Shown here one piece after another: positions 40,297 to 47,963 of a stretch of 54,201 nucleotides of DNA. The notes under the pieces were generated by a model. The model searched no databases. It was not told where the DNA came from and was given only the letters and a program-made list of their open reading frames with translations. Every line of letters starts with the position of its first letter. Position 1 is the stretch's first letter. This DNA is from Planctomycetaceae bacterium. Lineage in GTDB: Bacteria > Planctomycetota > Planctomycetia > Pirellulales > PNKZ01. A program made the translations under genes and the position numbers. The stretch covers positions 1 through 54,201 of the forward strand of contig JAEUIN010000219.1 in NCBI GenBank assembly GCA_016793115.1, written 5' to 3'.

Positions 40297-40318
40297 CGCG
40301 GATCGAGTAGCGCGGATC
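40291..40318 (+). repeat. Tandem duplication at the gene end
   Basis: Two perfect 14-base copies of GAGTAGCGCGGATC lie at 40291-40304 and 40305-40318, overlapping the stop codon of the small exported-protein gene. It looks like a local slippage event. Confidence 0.8.
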
Positions 40319-40401
40319 GCCGGGCGGCAACGCGCGGTCGACTTCGATCGGAGCCTCTACCCGAACGCGCCCGCTGCCGCGCAAGTGCGATACAACTGCA
40401 T

Positions 40402-41304
40402 CTATTTTGCAACGCCGGCCAGGGGGTGGCTTACGACGGCGTCCCAGGCCAACTCCTGCAGCAAGCGATTCAAAGCCGCCTTTTCAGGCTCTTTTACGCC
40501 GGCATAGTTCCGCAAGGGCAATGGCACCGGGAGCCCGACGGGCGACTTTCGGTAGATGACCGCGAAGTGGCAATAGGCCGACAACAGCTGGAGCGGCGTT
40601 GTCGCATGACCCCACGAATCGCGGAACAATTCTTCCTGCGTTTTCAGCCCCGGAGCCTCGCCGGCCGCGATCTTTTCGCGGAGCCCGATCGCCGCTTGGC
40701 CCACCGGCACCAACAGCACGGCTCGCCGGCCAAGCTCTTGATTGAGCTTCGTCACGATCGCGCTCAAGTCGGCGTCGTATTTTGCCTGGGCCGCCTTCAA
40801 GTCGGCGAGTTTCGTCGCATTGTGGTCCACCTTCTTCTTCGTTTGCAGCGGGTAGACCGGCACATATTCGTCGTTTGGCAGCCAATACTCTTGCACGGTG
40901 ATCCGCAGTTCCGGGTTGTGCTTCGCCCCGAGCCGCACAAAGTTCTCAATACCTTCGTCGGGAAACCAAATCGGCGACAGCGTCAGCACGTCGACCTCGC
41001 CCGCCTTGAGCATCCGTTTGGCGTCGTTCTTGTCGTCGACCACGTCCCAATGCTGAATCACGCGCGAGCCGCCGATGCGCGATAGTCCCGCCATCATGTG
41101 GTTCTCGATCCCGGCGTCTTTCGCCAGGCCGTTCAAGATCGGCGACACGAACACATGGAAGCTGTGTCCGGCCGTGAACACGCGAAGCCCCTTTTCGATC
41201 GGCGGGTTCAGCTTCGCTTCGTCTTTTGCGTGGGCTGCGCGCGCGCAGCCTAAGCCGACGATCAACGCCAAGGCCAATCCGATCTTCAGCGACAAGCAAC
41301 GCAT
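40402..41304 (-). CDS. Secreted SGNH-like hypothetical protein
   Basis: This encodes 300 residues from ATG 41304 with GGAGGTG about seven bases upstream, and with a Sec signal (MRCLSLKIGLALALIVGLGC). The mature part begins KGLRVFTAGHSFHVFV, a GHSFH nucleophile-like block as in SGNH/DUF4886-type proteins, followed by MMAGLSRIGGSRVIQHWDVV and LTLSPIWFPDEGIENFVRLGA. The end (FRDSWGHATTPLQLLSAYCHFAVIYRKSPVG) holds a possible catalytic His. It is likely a periplasmic esterase-like protein, but the catalytic triad is not proven. Confidence 0.7.
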   Translation of the reverse strand: MRCLSLKIGLALALIVGLGCARAAHAKDEAKLNPPIEKGLRVFTAGHSFHVFVSPILNGLAKDAGIENHMMAGLSRIGGSRVIQHWDVVDDKNDAKRMLKAGEVDVLTLSPIWFPDEGIENFVRLGAKHNPELRITVQEYWLPNDEYVPVYPLQTKKKVDHNATKLADLKAAQAKYDADLSAIVTKLNQELGRRAVLLVPVGQAAIGLREKIAAGEAPGLKTQEELFRDSWGHATTPLQLLSAYCHFAVIYRKSPVGLPVPLPLRNYAGVKEPEKAALNRLLQELAWDAVVSHPLAGVAK

Positions 41305-41433
41305 CGCGAACACCTCCGCGGCAAAGTATGTCCTTCACGGCGTTGAATCGCCGCGCCAATACGCAACAAGCCGCCTCGCCCGTCCGGCGCGAAGCGGCTT
41401 GTTGCGAATCATAATCCGCGGCTCGACGAGTTG

Positions 41434-42084
41434 CTATTTCTTCGTCAGATCGAGCTGCATCATTTTGAATTCTTTGCCGCTCTTCGGATCGGGGCCGAAC
41501 ATTTCCAGCCGCTTCGTATTCGGGCCGGTATAAGTTTCGATTTCGCGCATCACCATCTGTTTCTTGGTGATCGGGCAATGAAACGCAAAGTTCCAGGTGA
41601 GCGTCTTACCGTCGGCGGACAAGTCGCCGGTTCCCACCATCATGCCGGTGCCTAAGTTGTCGAGCCACGTGCATTGAAACTTCTGGGCGACGTTGTCGTA
41701 GCCGTAAATGCCGTAGCCTTGATACGGCCCCATGCCCGGCATGTCTCCCTTCATCTCGCACTTCACGAACTTGCCGTCCATGAGCGGCGTGGTCGTCGCC
41801 GTGCACTGGCTTTCCATCGGTTGTTCCACGCCGGCCATCCACGTTTGGCACTTGCCGGTCCATTCGCCCACGCTCTGCCGCAGAAGTTCATGCATCTTGC
41901 CGGGCGTCGCCGCGACCATGTAGGCCTGCATGTCTTCCGCGGTCCAACCCGGCGGCAACTTCGCCTCCGGGGCGGCCGCAGCTTTGTCTTCGCCGATGGA
42001 CGCGAGCGGCGAACTGCAGACGACCGCTCCGGCGACGGCGACGACCGCGACAATCTGACGAATTCTCGGCGACGTCAAACGCAT
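41434..42084 (-). CDS. DUF1579 secreted protein
   Basis: This encodes 216 residues from ATG 42084 with AGGAGA seven bases upstream. A signal peptide comes first (MRLTSPRIRQIVAVVAVAGA). The DUF1579 core is clear: MHELLRQSVGEWTGKCQTWM, ATTTPLMDGKFVKCEMKGDMPGMGPYQGYGIYGYDN, and FQCTWLDNLGTGMMVGTGDLSADGKTLTWNF. This lipocalin-like fold is common in Planctomycetes, and its role is unknown. It is divergent from the pyruvyl-transferase-like gene across 104 bases. Confidence 0.9.
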   Translation of the reverse strand: MRLTSPRIRQIVAVVAVAGAVVCSSPLASIGEDKAAAAPEAKLPPGWTAEDMQAYMVAATPGKMHELLRQSVGEWTGKCQTWMAGVEQPMESQCTATTTPLMDGKFVKCEMKGDMPGMGPYQGYGIYGYDNVAQKFQCTWLDNLGTGMMVGTGDLSADGKTLTWNFAFHCPITKKQMVMREIETYTGPNTKRLEMFGPDPKSGKEFKMMQLDLTKK

Positions 42085-42188
42085 GATATTCTCCTGATCA
42101 GTGAAGGGTGCGGGGCGAACCGAGTCGTTGGCGATTATACTGCGTTCAATTCGACGCACCTTCCCCCCGTCTCACCTACGACCGCACG

Positions 42189-43481
42189 ATGATCACTCGC
42201 CGCCGCCTGCTCGCCTCGATTTCGTCCGCCGCCGTCGGAGCGACGATCGTTGATCCGTTGCGCTTGTTCGCCGCCGGCGCAAAGCGGAGCGCGAAATCGA
42301 AAACCATTCTCCTCCGCTCCGCTTGGGACACGGTCAACATCGGCGACATCGGCCACACGCCCGGCACGCTTCGGATTCTCGAAGAGCATTTGCCCGACAC
42401 GCCCGTTATCCTTTGGGCCGCGAGCCTCAACGACGCGATTCGCGATATGCTGATGCGTCGCTTCCCTAAGCTCGAAATCGTCCAAGGCAAGCTCGACGAA
42501 AAACGCGGCCTCGTCGAGCCGCAGCTTCAAGACGCCTTCGCGCGCTGCGGGCTCGTCATTCGCAACTCGGGCATGGGGCAAGACCTGGGGCTGTTTTCGT
42601 ACTGCGTCGCCAACAAAATCCCGTTCGGCATCTACGGCCAGTCGTATTTTCCCAGCTTCGTCGAAGGGGAAGCCGGCAAGCATGCGATTGAACTCATCAA
42701 CCACGCCGAATTCCTCTACTGCCGCGACGGCAACACGCTCAAGACGCTTCAAGACGCGCAGGCGAAACCGAAGGTGCTTGAGTTCGGCCCCGACGGCTGC
42801 TTCGGCATCGACGTCCGCGACGACGAGCGGGCCACGGCCTTCATGAAGCGGGCCGGGCTGGAAGATCGCAAGTTCATCACAATTCAGCTCCGCACCCACA
42901 CGGCGAAGCACAAGGGGAAACACAACCCGCCGCTCAATCCGTTGCACCCGACGCCGCAAAACATCGCCGACGACGAGCGCCGCGCCGCCGTGTACCGCGA
43001 GCTGATCACCGGTTGGGTGAAGCAGACGGGCTACAAAGTGCTCATCGCCCCCGAAGTGGAGAAGGAAGCGGCGCACAACAAGCGGCTGCTGTTCGATCCG
43101 CTCCCGGCGGAGATTCAGGCGAACATCGTGAATATGGACCACTTTTGGAACGTCGACGAAGCGGCCTCGGTGTTCGCGCGGGCCCACACGGCGGTCTGTC
43201 ACGAGCCGCACTCGCTGATTATCGCTCTGGCCAACGGCACGACGATCATCCACACGTTCTCGGAATTCCACAGTCCAAAGTGTTGGATGTTCCGCGACAT
43301 CGGCCTCTCAAAGTGGCTCTTAGAGTTCGACTCGACTCCCGCAAGCCGAATGCTCGCCACGCTCCTGGCGATCGACGCCGACTACAAAGCCGCGCAAGCC
43401 GAAGTGCAAAAGGCGATGAAGTTCGTCGCCGAACGACAAGCCGCAACAATGCAAGTCGTCGGCAAGCTGGTGCAGAGTTAG
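42189..43481 (+). CDS. Polysaccharide pyruvyl transferase-like protein with export signal
   Basis: This encodes 430 residues from ATG 42189. It begins MITRRRLLASISSAAVGATIV, a Tat-like signal, which is unusual for this family. The transferase fold follows: TILLRSAWDTVNIGDIGHTPGTLRILEEH, CGLVIRNSGMGQDLG, AEFLYCRDGNTLKTL and LEFGPDGCFGID, then a second half with FITIQLRTH and GYKVLIAPEVEK, ending TAVCHEPHSLIIALANGTTIIH. The family adds ketal pyruvate to sugars. If exported, it may act on surface polymers or serve another function. Confidence 0.75.
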   Translation: MITRRRLLASISSAAVGATIVDPLRLFAAGAKRSAKSKTILLRSAWDTVNIGDIGHTPGTLRILEEHLPDTPVILWAASLNDAIRDMLMRRFPKLEIVQGKLDEKRGLVEPQLQDAFARCGLVIRNSGMGQDLGLFSYCVANKIPFGIYGQSYFPSFVEGEAGKHAIELINHAEFLYCRDGNTLKTLQDAQAKPKVLEFGPDGCFGIDVRDDERATAFMKRAGLEDRKFITIQLRTHTAKHKGKHNPPLNPLHPTPQNIADDERRAAVYRELITGWVKQTGYKVLIAPEVEKEAAHNKRLLFDPLPAEIQANIVNMDHFWNVDEAASVFARAHTAVCHEPHSLIIALANGTTIIHTFSEFHSPKCWMFRDIGLSKWLLEFDSTPASRMLATLLAIDADYKAAQAEVQKAMKFVAERQAATMQVVGKLVQS

Positions 43482-43510
43482 CTATTCTCTCACTGAGGGC
43501 AGCGTTCAAT

Positions 43511-43553
43511 CCCTTCTCCCACTGGGAGAAGGTGGCCGAAGGCCGGATGAGGG
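43511..43553 (+). repeat. Palindromic intergenic repeat, family A, copy 1
   Basis: A hairpin, CCTTCTCCC and GGGAGAAGG around a three-base loop (43512-43532), is followed by GGCCGAAGGCC and GGATGAGGG. It is of the same kind as 50838-50890. Confidence 0.75.
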
Positions 43554-43590
43554 CCGCGTGGCGTGACGTTTGGCGTCGGGTTGGAAACGT

Positions 43591-43696
43591 CGTAAGGTGG
43601 TTCAAACGGGTTCGTCGCGACGCCAACGAACCGGCGACGCCCACGCGGAATCGGCGTCTTGTCCGCGTGGGCCTCGCTGCGCTCGACCCACCCTAC
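43591..43696 (+). repeat. Intergenic repeat family B, copy 1 (overlaps a stop codon)
   Basis: The right arm TCGACCCACCCTAC (43683-43696) and an inner CCCACGCGG/CCGCGTGGGC stem match copy 2 at 46078-46183. The left arm is degenerate. The right arm supplies the stop codon of the sulfatase gene (43693-43695). Confidence 0.75.
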
Positions 43697-45165
43697 TTCA
43701 CTTCGCGGAATTTGCCGTCGTTGGAAATCCAGGGTTGCGGGTTTTTCACGCGGCCGAGTTCGCGCACTCCGGGGCCGTAGTCTTTGGTGCCGAGGTCGGA
43801 TTCCATCGCGACGGCCAAGGCTTTGAGCTTGGCGACGACTTCGGGGTTCGCGCTTGCGACGTCGGTCTTTTCGCCGATGTCGGTCTTCAGGTTATAGAGC
43901 TCGCCGTGTTGCAGATGCAGCTTCCAATCGCCGCTCCGCACGGCTTCGAGCTTCGGGCCGCGAAAGTAATGGAACACGTCATGGGGCGACTTCGCGTCGC
44001 CCGCGGCCAGGAGCACGTCGCTGACGTCGCGTCCGTCGAGCTTGCGCCCGGCGTCGACCGTGCCGCCGGCCAGAGCGACGAACGTCGGCAACACGTCCAT
44101 CATCCCCGTGATTTCGTCGGTCTCCGTACCGGCCGGCACACGGCCGGGCCACCAGGCGAGCGTGCAGACCCGCATGCCTCCTTCGAGCGTTTGGCTTTTG
44201 CCGCCGCGAAGCGGAGCGTTGTTCGCCTTTTGATTGAGCGGGCCGCCGTTGTCGCTCGTGAAGATGACGAGCGTGTTTTCGGCAATGCCTGCGGCGCGAA
44301 CGGCGTCGAGCACTTGGCCGACGCTCCAGTCGACTTCCTCGATCCAATCGCCGAGCAATTGGTTTTCCTTCGTCGAGCGGCCGCGGAATTCGGCGCTCGG
44401 GTAGAGCGGGAAGTGGACGGCGTTGTGCGGCAGGTAGAGAAAGAACGGACCTTGCTTGTGGTCGGCGATGAACTTCACGGCCCGCTCGGTGTACTTCTTT
44501 GTGAACTCGGCTTGCTGTTCGGGGCCGACGCGCTCGGCGACGGTCAGATCGTCTAAGAGCGGCAGCGGCGGCTGGGCGTTGCCCCGCAGGCCGACTTCGT
44601 CTTCGTCGGGATTCTCCGTCGGTTGCTTGCGATTCTTCGGCAGCGCTTCGCCGAAGTTGCTCTTCGAACCTTCGACGCCGGGTCCCATGTCGTTGGAGAA
44701 AGGAATGCCGTAGTAGCTGTCGAAGCCTTGGTTCGTCGGCAAAAACTCCGGCTGATCGCCGAGGTGCCACTTGCCGACGCAGGCCGTGGCATAGCCGAGA
44801 TCCTTCAGATACTCGGCGACGGTTTTCTCGGCCGGGTTCAAGCCGACCGCGCCGGCGGGAAACAACACGCCGGGAATCGGCAGCACGCGCTTCGGATAGC
44901 AGCCGGTCATTAGTGCGGCGCGCGAGGGAGAGCAGACCGGCGCGGCGTAGTGACACTTAAGCTTGCGCCCTTCCTTGGCCATGCGATCGAGGTGGGGAGT
45001 TTTTTGCGTCGTCGCGCCGTAGGGGCCGATATCGGCGTACCCGAGATCATCGATATTGATGACGATAAAATTAGGCTTGCCTGCCGCGGCGGCCGAGCAA
45101 GGATGGACGTAGAGAATCGGGGCGAGCGCGAGAGCGAATGCCGGCAAGTACGCGAAGCGACGCAT
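43693..45165 (-). CDS. Secreted type I sulfatase
   Basis: This encodes 490 residues with a signal peptide (MRRFAYLPAFALALAPILYV). Sulfatase motifs: INIDDLGYADIGPYG (metal Asp pair), CSPSRAALMTG (formylglycine site C-S-P-S-R), VGKWHLGD, NAVHFPLY, FTSDNGGP and a C-terminal WKLHLQHGELYNLKTD. All active-site residues are present. It removes sulfate esters from an outer substrate, probably a polysaccharide. The stop codon is provided by an intergenic palindromic repeat, so the last residues may not be ancestral. Confidence 0.93.
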   Translation of the reverse strand: MRRFAYLPAFALALAPILYVHPCSAAAAGKPNFIVINIDDLGYADIGPYGATTQKTPHLDRMAKEGRKLKCHYAAPVCSPSRAALMTGCYPKRVLPIPGVLFPAGAVGLNPAEKTVAEYLKDLGYATACVGKWHLGDQPEFLPTNQGFDSYYGIPFSNDMGPGVEGSKSNFGEALPKNRKQPTENPDEDEVGLRGNAQPPLPLLDDLTVAERVGPEQQAEFTKKYTERAVKFIADHKQGPFFLYLPHNAVHFPLYPSAEFRGRSTKENQLLGDWIEEVDWSVGQVLDAVRAAGIAENTLVIFTSDNGGPLNQKANNAPLRGGKSQTLEGGMRVCTLAWWPGRVPAGTETDEITGMMDVLPTFVALAGGTVDAGRKLDGRDVSDVLLAAGDAKSPHDVFHYFRGPKLEAVRSGDWKLHLQHGELYNLKTDIGEKTDVASANPEVVAKLKALAVAMESDLGTKDYGPGVRELGRVKNPQPWISNDGKFREVK

Positions 45166-45280
45166 TTCGTTGAACCTCGATGAGTTAGGGCGGCGGCGAA
45201 ATCAAGCGGCGGCCGGTGCGTTAAGGCGTTCATAATGCCACACCGGCGCGGGTCAAACCAGATAGCGTGTGTAGGGCTGT

Positions 45281-45356
45281 GGGTGGCACTGGTGGCTTGC
45301 CCACCAGTGCAGTTGAGGCCGCATGAGCACTGGTGGGCGAGCCACCAGTGGCACCC
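45281..45356. repeat. Long inverted repeat, family C
   Basis: Arms of 30 bases (45281-45310 and 45327-45356) pair at 28 positions over a 16-base loop, with the core words CACTGGTGG and CCACCAGTG. It lies in the 293-base gap between the sulfatase and the concanavalin-like gene. Either strand would form a strong hairpin. Confidence 0.85.
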
Positions 45357-45458
45357 GGAGCGTATTTGACGTTCAAGTCGGTTGCGAAATCGTGACCGCT
45401 CGACGATAGTCAATCAAGAGTGAGTGAATTCGAAAGTTCGGCCTCGACGAGGTTCGTT

Positions 45459-46058
45459 ATGCAAAGTCTTATCGCTTGGTGCTTGCCTCTGATCTTTGCC
45501 TTCGCCGCGACCGTGGCCCCGGCCGCGGAGCCTCTCGTCGACGATCGCTTTGAAGGGGAATCGTCGAAGCGGCGGGCCATGCGCGGGCCGTGGAAGATCG
45601 AAGGGGGGACGGCGAAGTGCACGCAAGACAACGAACTCTATAAGAAGTTCAAAGACCACGGCCCGGTCATTTGGTTCGACGCCGCGTTTCACGACGCCGC
45701 GGTGAGCTTCGAGTTTAAGCCCGATGATAAAGTGAAGACGTTCGTCTTCACGGTGAACGGCGCCGAAGGGCACGTGTTTCGCTTCGTGTCGTCGCCGGCC
45801 GGCACCACGATCGTCGCGTTTCCGCCGGGCGGCGATCACAAATCGCTCGCGCTCGCGCGCGGCGGACCGAAACTCGTGCCGGGCGAATGGACGAAGGTGA
45901 GCGTCGAACTCCACGGCCCGAAGGCCAAGGTGAGCATCGGTTCGGACTACTCGACCGAAATCGAGCACATGTCGATCGACCGCGAGAAGACGGTCGTCGG
46001 CCTCGGTTTTTCGTTCGGCACGCTGGAATTGAAAAACGTACGCGTGACGAGTTTGTGA
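45459..46058 (+). CDS. Secreted concanavalin/DUF1080-like protein
   Basis: This encodes 199 residues from ATG 45459 with GAGG upstream. A signal peptide leads (MQSLIAWCLPLIFAFAATVA). The mature part is a single beta-sandwich of about 175 residues (RAMRGPWKIEGGTAKCTQDN, AVSFEFKPDDKVKTFVFTVN, GEWTKVSVELHGPKAKVSIG, GLGFSFGTLELKNVRVTSL), matching the laminin-G/3-keto-disaccharide-hydrolase-like shape found widely in Planctomycetes. It is likely a carbohydrate-binding or carbohydrate-active protein of the envelope. Confidence 0.75.
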   Translation: MQSLIAWCLPLIFAFAATVAPAAEPLVDDRFEGESSKRRAMRGPWKIEGGTAKCTQDNELYKKFKDHGPVIWFDAAFHDAAVSFEFKPDDKVKTFVFTVNGAEGHVFRFVSSPAGTTIVAFPPGGDHKSLALARGGPKLVPGEWTKVSVELHGPKAKVSIGSDYSTEIEHMSIDREKTVVGLGFSFGTLELKNVRVTSL

Positions 46059-46077
46059 TTGAGCGCCGCGGTCGATC

Positions 46078-46183
46078 GTAGGGTGGGTCGAACGGGTTCG
46101 TCGCCTGAGCGACGAATCTGTGAGGCCCACGCGGACACGACGCGGATTCCGCGTGGGCCTCGCTAGCGCTCGACCCACCCTAC
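46078..46183. repeat. Intergenic repeat family B, copy 2
   Basis: Nested palindromes make a cruciform. Outer arms are GTAGGGTGGGTCGA (46078-46091) and TCGACCCACCCTAC (46170-46183). Inside them are TTCGTCGC/GCGACGAA (46097-46104 with 46109-46116) and GAGGCCCACGCGG/CCGCGTGGGCCTC (46122-46134 with 46149-46161). All three are perfect. It lies between convergent genes. Confidence 0.9.
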
Positions 46184-46196
46184 TTTTGAAAGATCG

Positions 46197-46955
46197 CTAC
46201 TGCGTCGCCGTCCAGCGGACCGCGGCTTGAATGTAGTGGTCGAGATTACCGTACGACTCCGGATGCGGGCTGTAGCAGAACACGCGTCCTTGGCCGAACC
46301 TGCCGCGCGCCGCGGCCGTGGTCCCCTTCATCACTCCGGGCGAAGCGCCGTTTTTCACGACTTCGGTTTCGAACTTCGCGAGTTCTTCGTAGTCGGGAAT
46401 CTCCGCTTTGCCTGCCGGGGCCAAGAGCGGTCCTTGGGCATAACGCACCGTGACCTGCTCGGTCGACGCACCGTGGAATTCGCGGCCGCACCCGGTGAAC
46501 AAGAGTTGCACGTCGCCGTTGCCGCGGTTCCAGTGCTTGCGATCGAGCACTTTGGCGTCGAGCAAGTGGAGCGACCAGGTGTAGTCGGCGCTGGCGAGAT
46601 ACGCGCCGGCGCAGATGCCGAGGTAGCCGCGGCCGGAGACGACGAAGCGACGGATTTCCTCGCGACCCTTCTCTTCGAGCGCCGCGGCTTGCTTCGAGCC
46701 GCTGCCGCCGGGCATCACGACGACGTCGAAGTCTTTGAGCACCCCGGCGCGAATGTCGGCGGCTTTGACGCGCTGCGTCGTGAAGCCGGCCTCTGTGGTG
46801 AGGCCGCGTTCGAGATTCGCAGGGCCTTTGCCGCCGCCGCCGGCATCGTCGTAGATGGCGACGCGGATCGGTGCGGCAGACTTCTTCGGTTCGTCGGCCG
46901 CGAGCGGTGAGCAGGCGATTAGGACGACGACGAGAAGCACGAGCGAACGGCGCAT
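46197..46955 (-). CDS. Secreted BPL_N / glutamine amidotransferase-like protein
   Basis: This encodes 252 residues with a signal peptide (MRRSLVLLVVVLIACSPLAA). The fold is class I glutamine-amidotransferase-like: VAIYDDAGGGGKGPANLERG, DFDVVVMPGGSGSKQAAALEEKGREEIRRFVVSGRGYLGICAGAYLAS (nucleophile Cys in GICAGA), and GRVFCYSPHPES (His/Glu partner). This is the BPL_N-type domain seen near biotin ligases but here standing alone and exported. The substrate is unknown. Confidence 0.85.
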   Translation of the reverse strand: MRRSLVLLVVVLIACSPLAADEPKKSAAPIRVAIYDDAGGGGKGPANLERGLTTEAGFTTQRVKAADIRAGVLKDFDVVVMPGGSGSKQAAALEEKGREEIRRFVVSGRGYLGICAGAYLASADYTWSLHLLDAKVLDRKHWNRGNGDVQLLFTGCGREFHGASTEQVTVRYAQGPLLAPAGKAEIPDYEELAKFETEVVKNGASPGVMKGTTAAARGRFGQGRVFCYSPHPESYGNLDHYIQAAVRWTATQ

Positions 46956-47071
46956 GGCTTGCTCCGGGATGGCTGATCGGCGTGGTCGAAATAATTCGCG
47001 TGTTGCAGTCGCGGCCCCTCAACCCCCGGCCGCTCTCCCCAAGGCGCGAGGGGAGTCTCGATGTGCGGCCG

Positions 47072-47473
47072 TTACTCTTTCGTCCAATAGTCGAACACGA
47101 CGACTTTCTCGCGGCGATCGCGGACGACTTTCACGTAGTCGAGATGCGCCGGGTGGACGAGATATTTTTCGAGGCCGGCTTGGTCGCGAAACGTTACCGT
47201 GAACACATGCGTGAAGCCTTCCGATTTGCCTTCCTGGCTCACGTTGGTGCCGTGCTCGAAGCCGACGATCACGTCGATCTTGCTCGGCAGCGCGGCGAAC
47301 GTGTCGACGACTTCCTGGACCTGCTCCGGCTTGAGATCGTCTTTGAACTTGTACATCACGATGTGACGCAAAACCATGCCGGGCTTTCCTTCCGCCGCGG
47401 CCGAATGCGGCCGCGCGGCGATAACGAGACAACATACGAACGCCGAAACGACGACGAGGGCGAAGCGAGACAT
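47072..47473 (-). CDS. Dabb-family stress-responsive protein, exported
   Basis: This encodes 133 residues from ATG 47473 (GTG 47485 would add four). The signal peptide MSRFALVVVSAFVCCLVIAA leads a Dabb alpha/beta-barrel domain: LRHIVMYKFKDDLKPEQVQEVVDTFAALPSKI, VIVGFEHGTNVS, FTHVFTVTFRDQAGLEKYLVHPAHLDYV. Dabb proteins often bind small molecules, and some act in secondary metabolism. Its neighbour upstream is gdx, 25 bases away and in the same orientation; the gap between them holds nothing else. Confidence 0.88.
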   Translation of the reverse strand: MSRFALVVVSAFVCCLVIAARPHSAAAEGKPGMVLRHIVMYKFKDDLKPEQVQEVVDTFAALPSKIDVIVGFEHGTNVSQEGKSEGFTHVFTVTFRDQAGLEKYLVHPAHLDYVKVVRDRREKVVVFDYWTKE

Positions 47474-47497
47474 GCTGGTTCTCACGCGGTGGAGTCT

Positions 47498-47818
47498 TCA
47501 GTCGCCGCTCGTCGCCTTGAGGCCGACGACGGCGACGAGCAACAAGCCCAAGAAAAACAAGCGGCCGGCGTTGCGCGGTTCGCCGAGCAACAGCATGCCG
47601 AGGACGACGGCGCCGGCCGCACCGATGCCGACCCACACGGCGTAGGCGGTGCCGATCGGAATCGTGCGGGCGGCGACGCTCAGGAGATACATGCTCGCGA
47701 CGATCCCGGCGATCGTCAAGCAACTCGCGAGCGGACGGGTAAAACCTTCGGTATACTTCAGGCCGATCGCCCAGCCGGTTTCCAGCAAGCCGGCCACGAT
47801 CAACAACCACCAAGCCAT
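47498..47818 (-). CDS. gdx: Guanidinium exporter, small multidrug resistance family
   Basis: This encodes 106 residues with four transmembrane helices. The opening MAWWLLIVAGLLETGWAIGLKYTEGFTR is the SugE/Gdx signature (Glu in helix 1, W-A-I-G-L-K-Y), and GTAYAVWVGIGAAGAVVLG is the conserved helix-3 block. It exports guanidinium in exchange for protons as an antiparallel dimer. GGGAG lies eight bases upstream of the ATG. The guanidine-III riboswitch in its leader (47831-47882) confirms the assignment, making this a gdx rather than a broad drug pump. Confidence 0.93.
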   Translation of the reverse strand: MAWWLLIVAGLLETGWAIGLKYTEGFTRPLASCLTIAGIVASMYLLSVAARTIPIGTAYAVWVGIGAAGAVVLGMLLLGEPRNAGRLFFLGLLLVAVVGLKATSGD

Positions 47819-47830
47819 GACGCACGCTCC

Positions 47831-47882
47831 CTCGGTGTTGGGCGTCGTCTTTGCCTAACCGGGTACGGCGCGTCTCGTCCGG
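47831..47882 (-). promoter_or_regulatory. Guanidine-III (ykkC-III) riboswitch
   Basis: On the minus strand the leader reads CCGGACGAG, then GCGCC, GTACCCGGT, then AGGCAAAGACG and GCC. Each block matches the ykkC-III aptamer, including the CCGG/CCGG pseudoknot halves and the AAGACG loop. It is followed by the ribosome site of gdx (GAGGGAG). Guanidine binding should free the site and turn the exporter on. Confidence 0.9.
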
Positions 47883-47963
47883 GGCCGAATGGCCAATGCG
47901 ATTGTTGACACCATCGTAGCCGGCGACGCCCGGCCGACAAGCACCGCCCCCGCCTTCGCGAGC

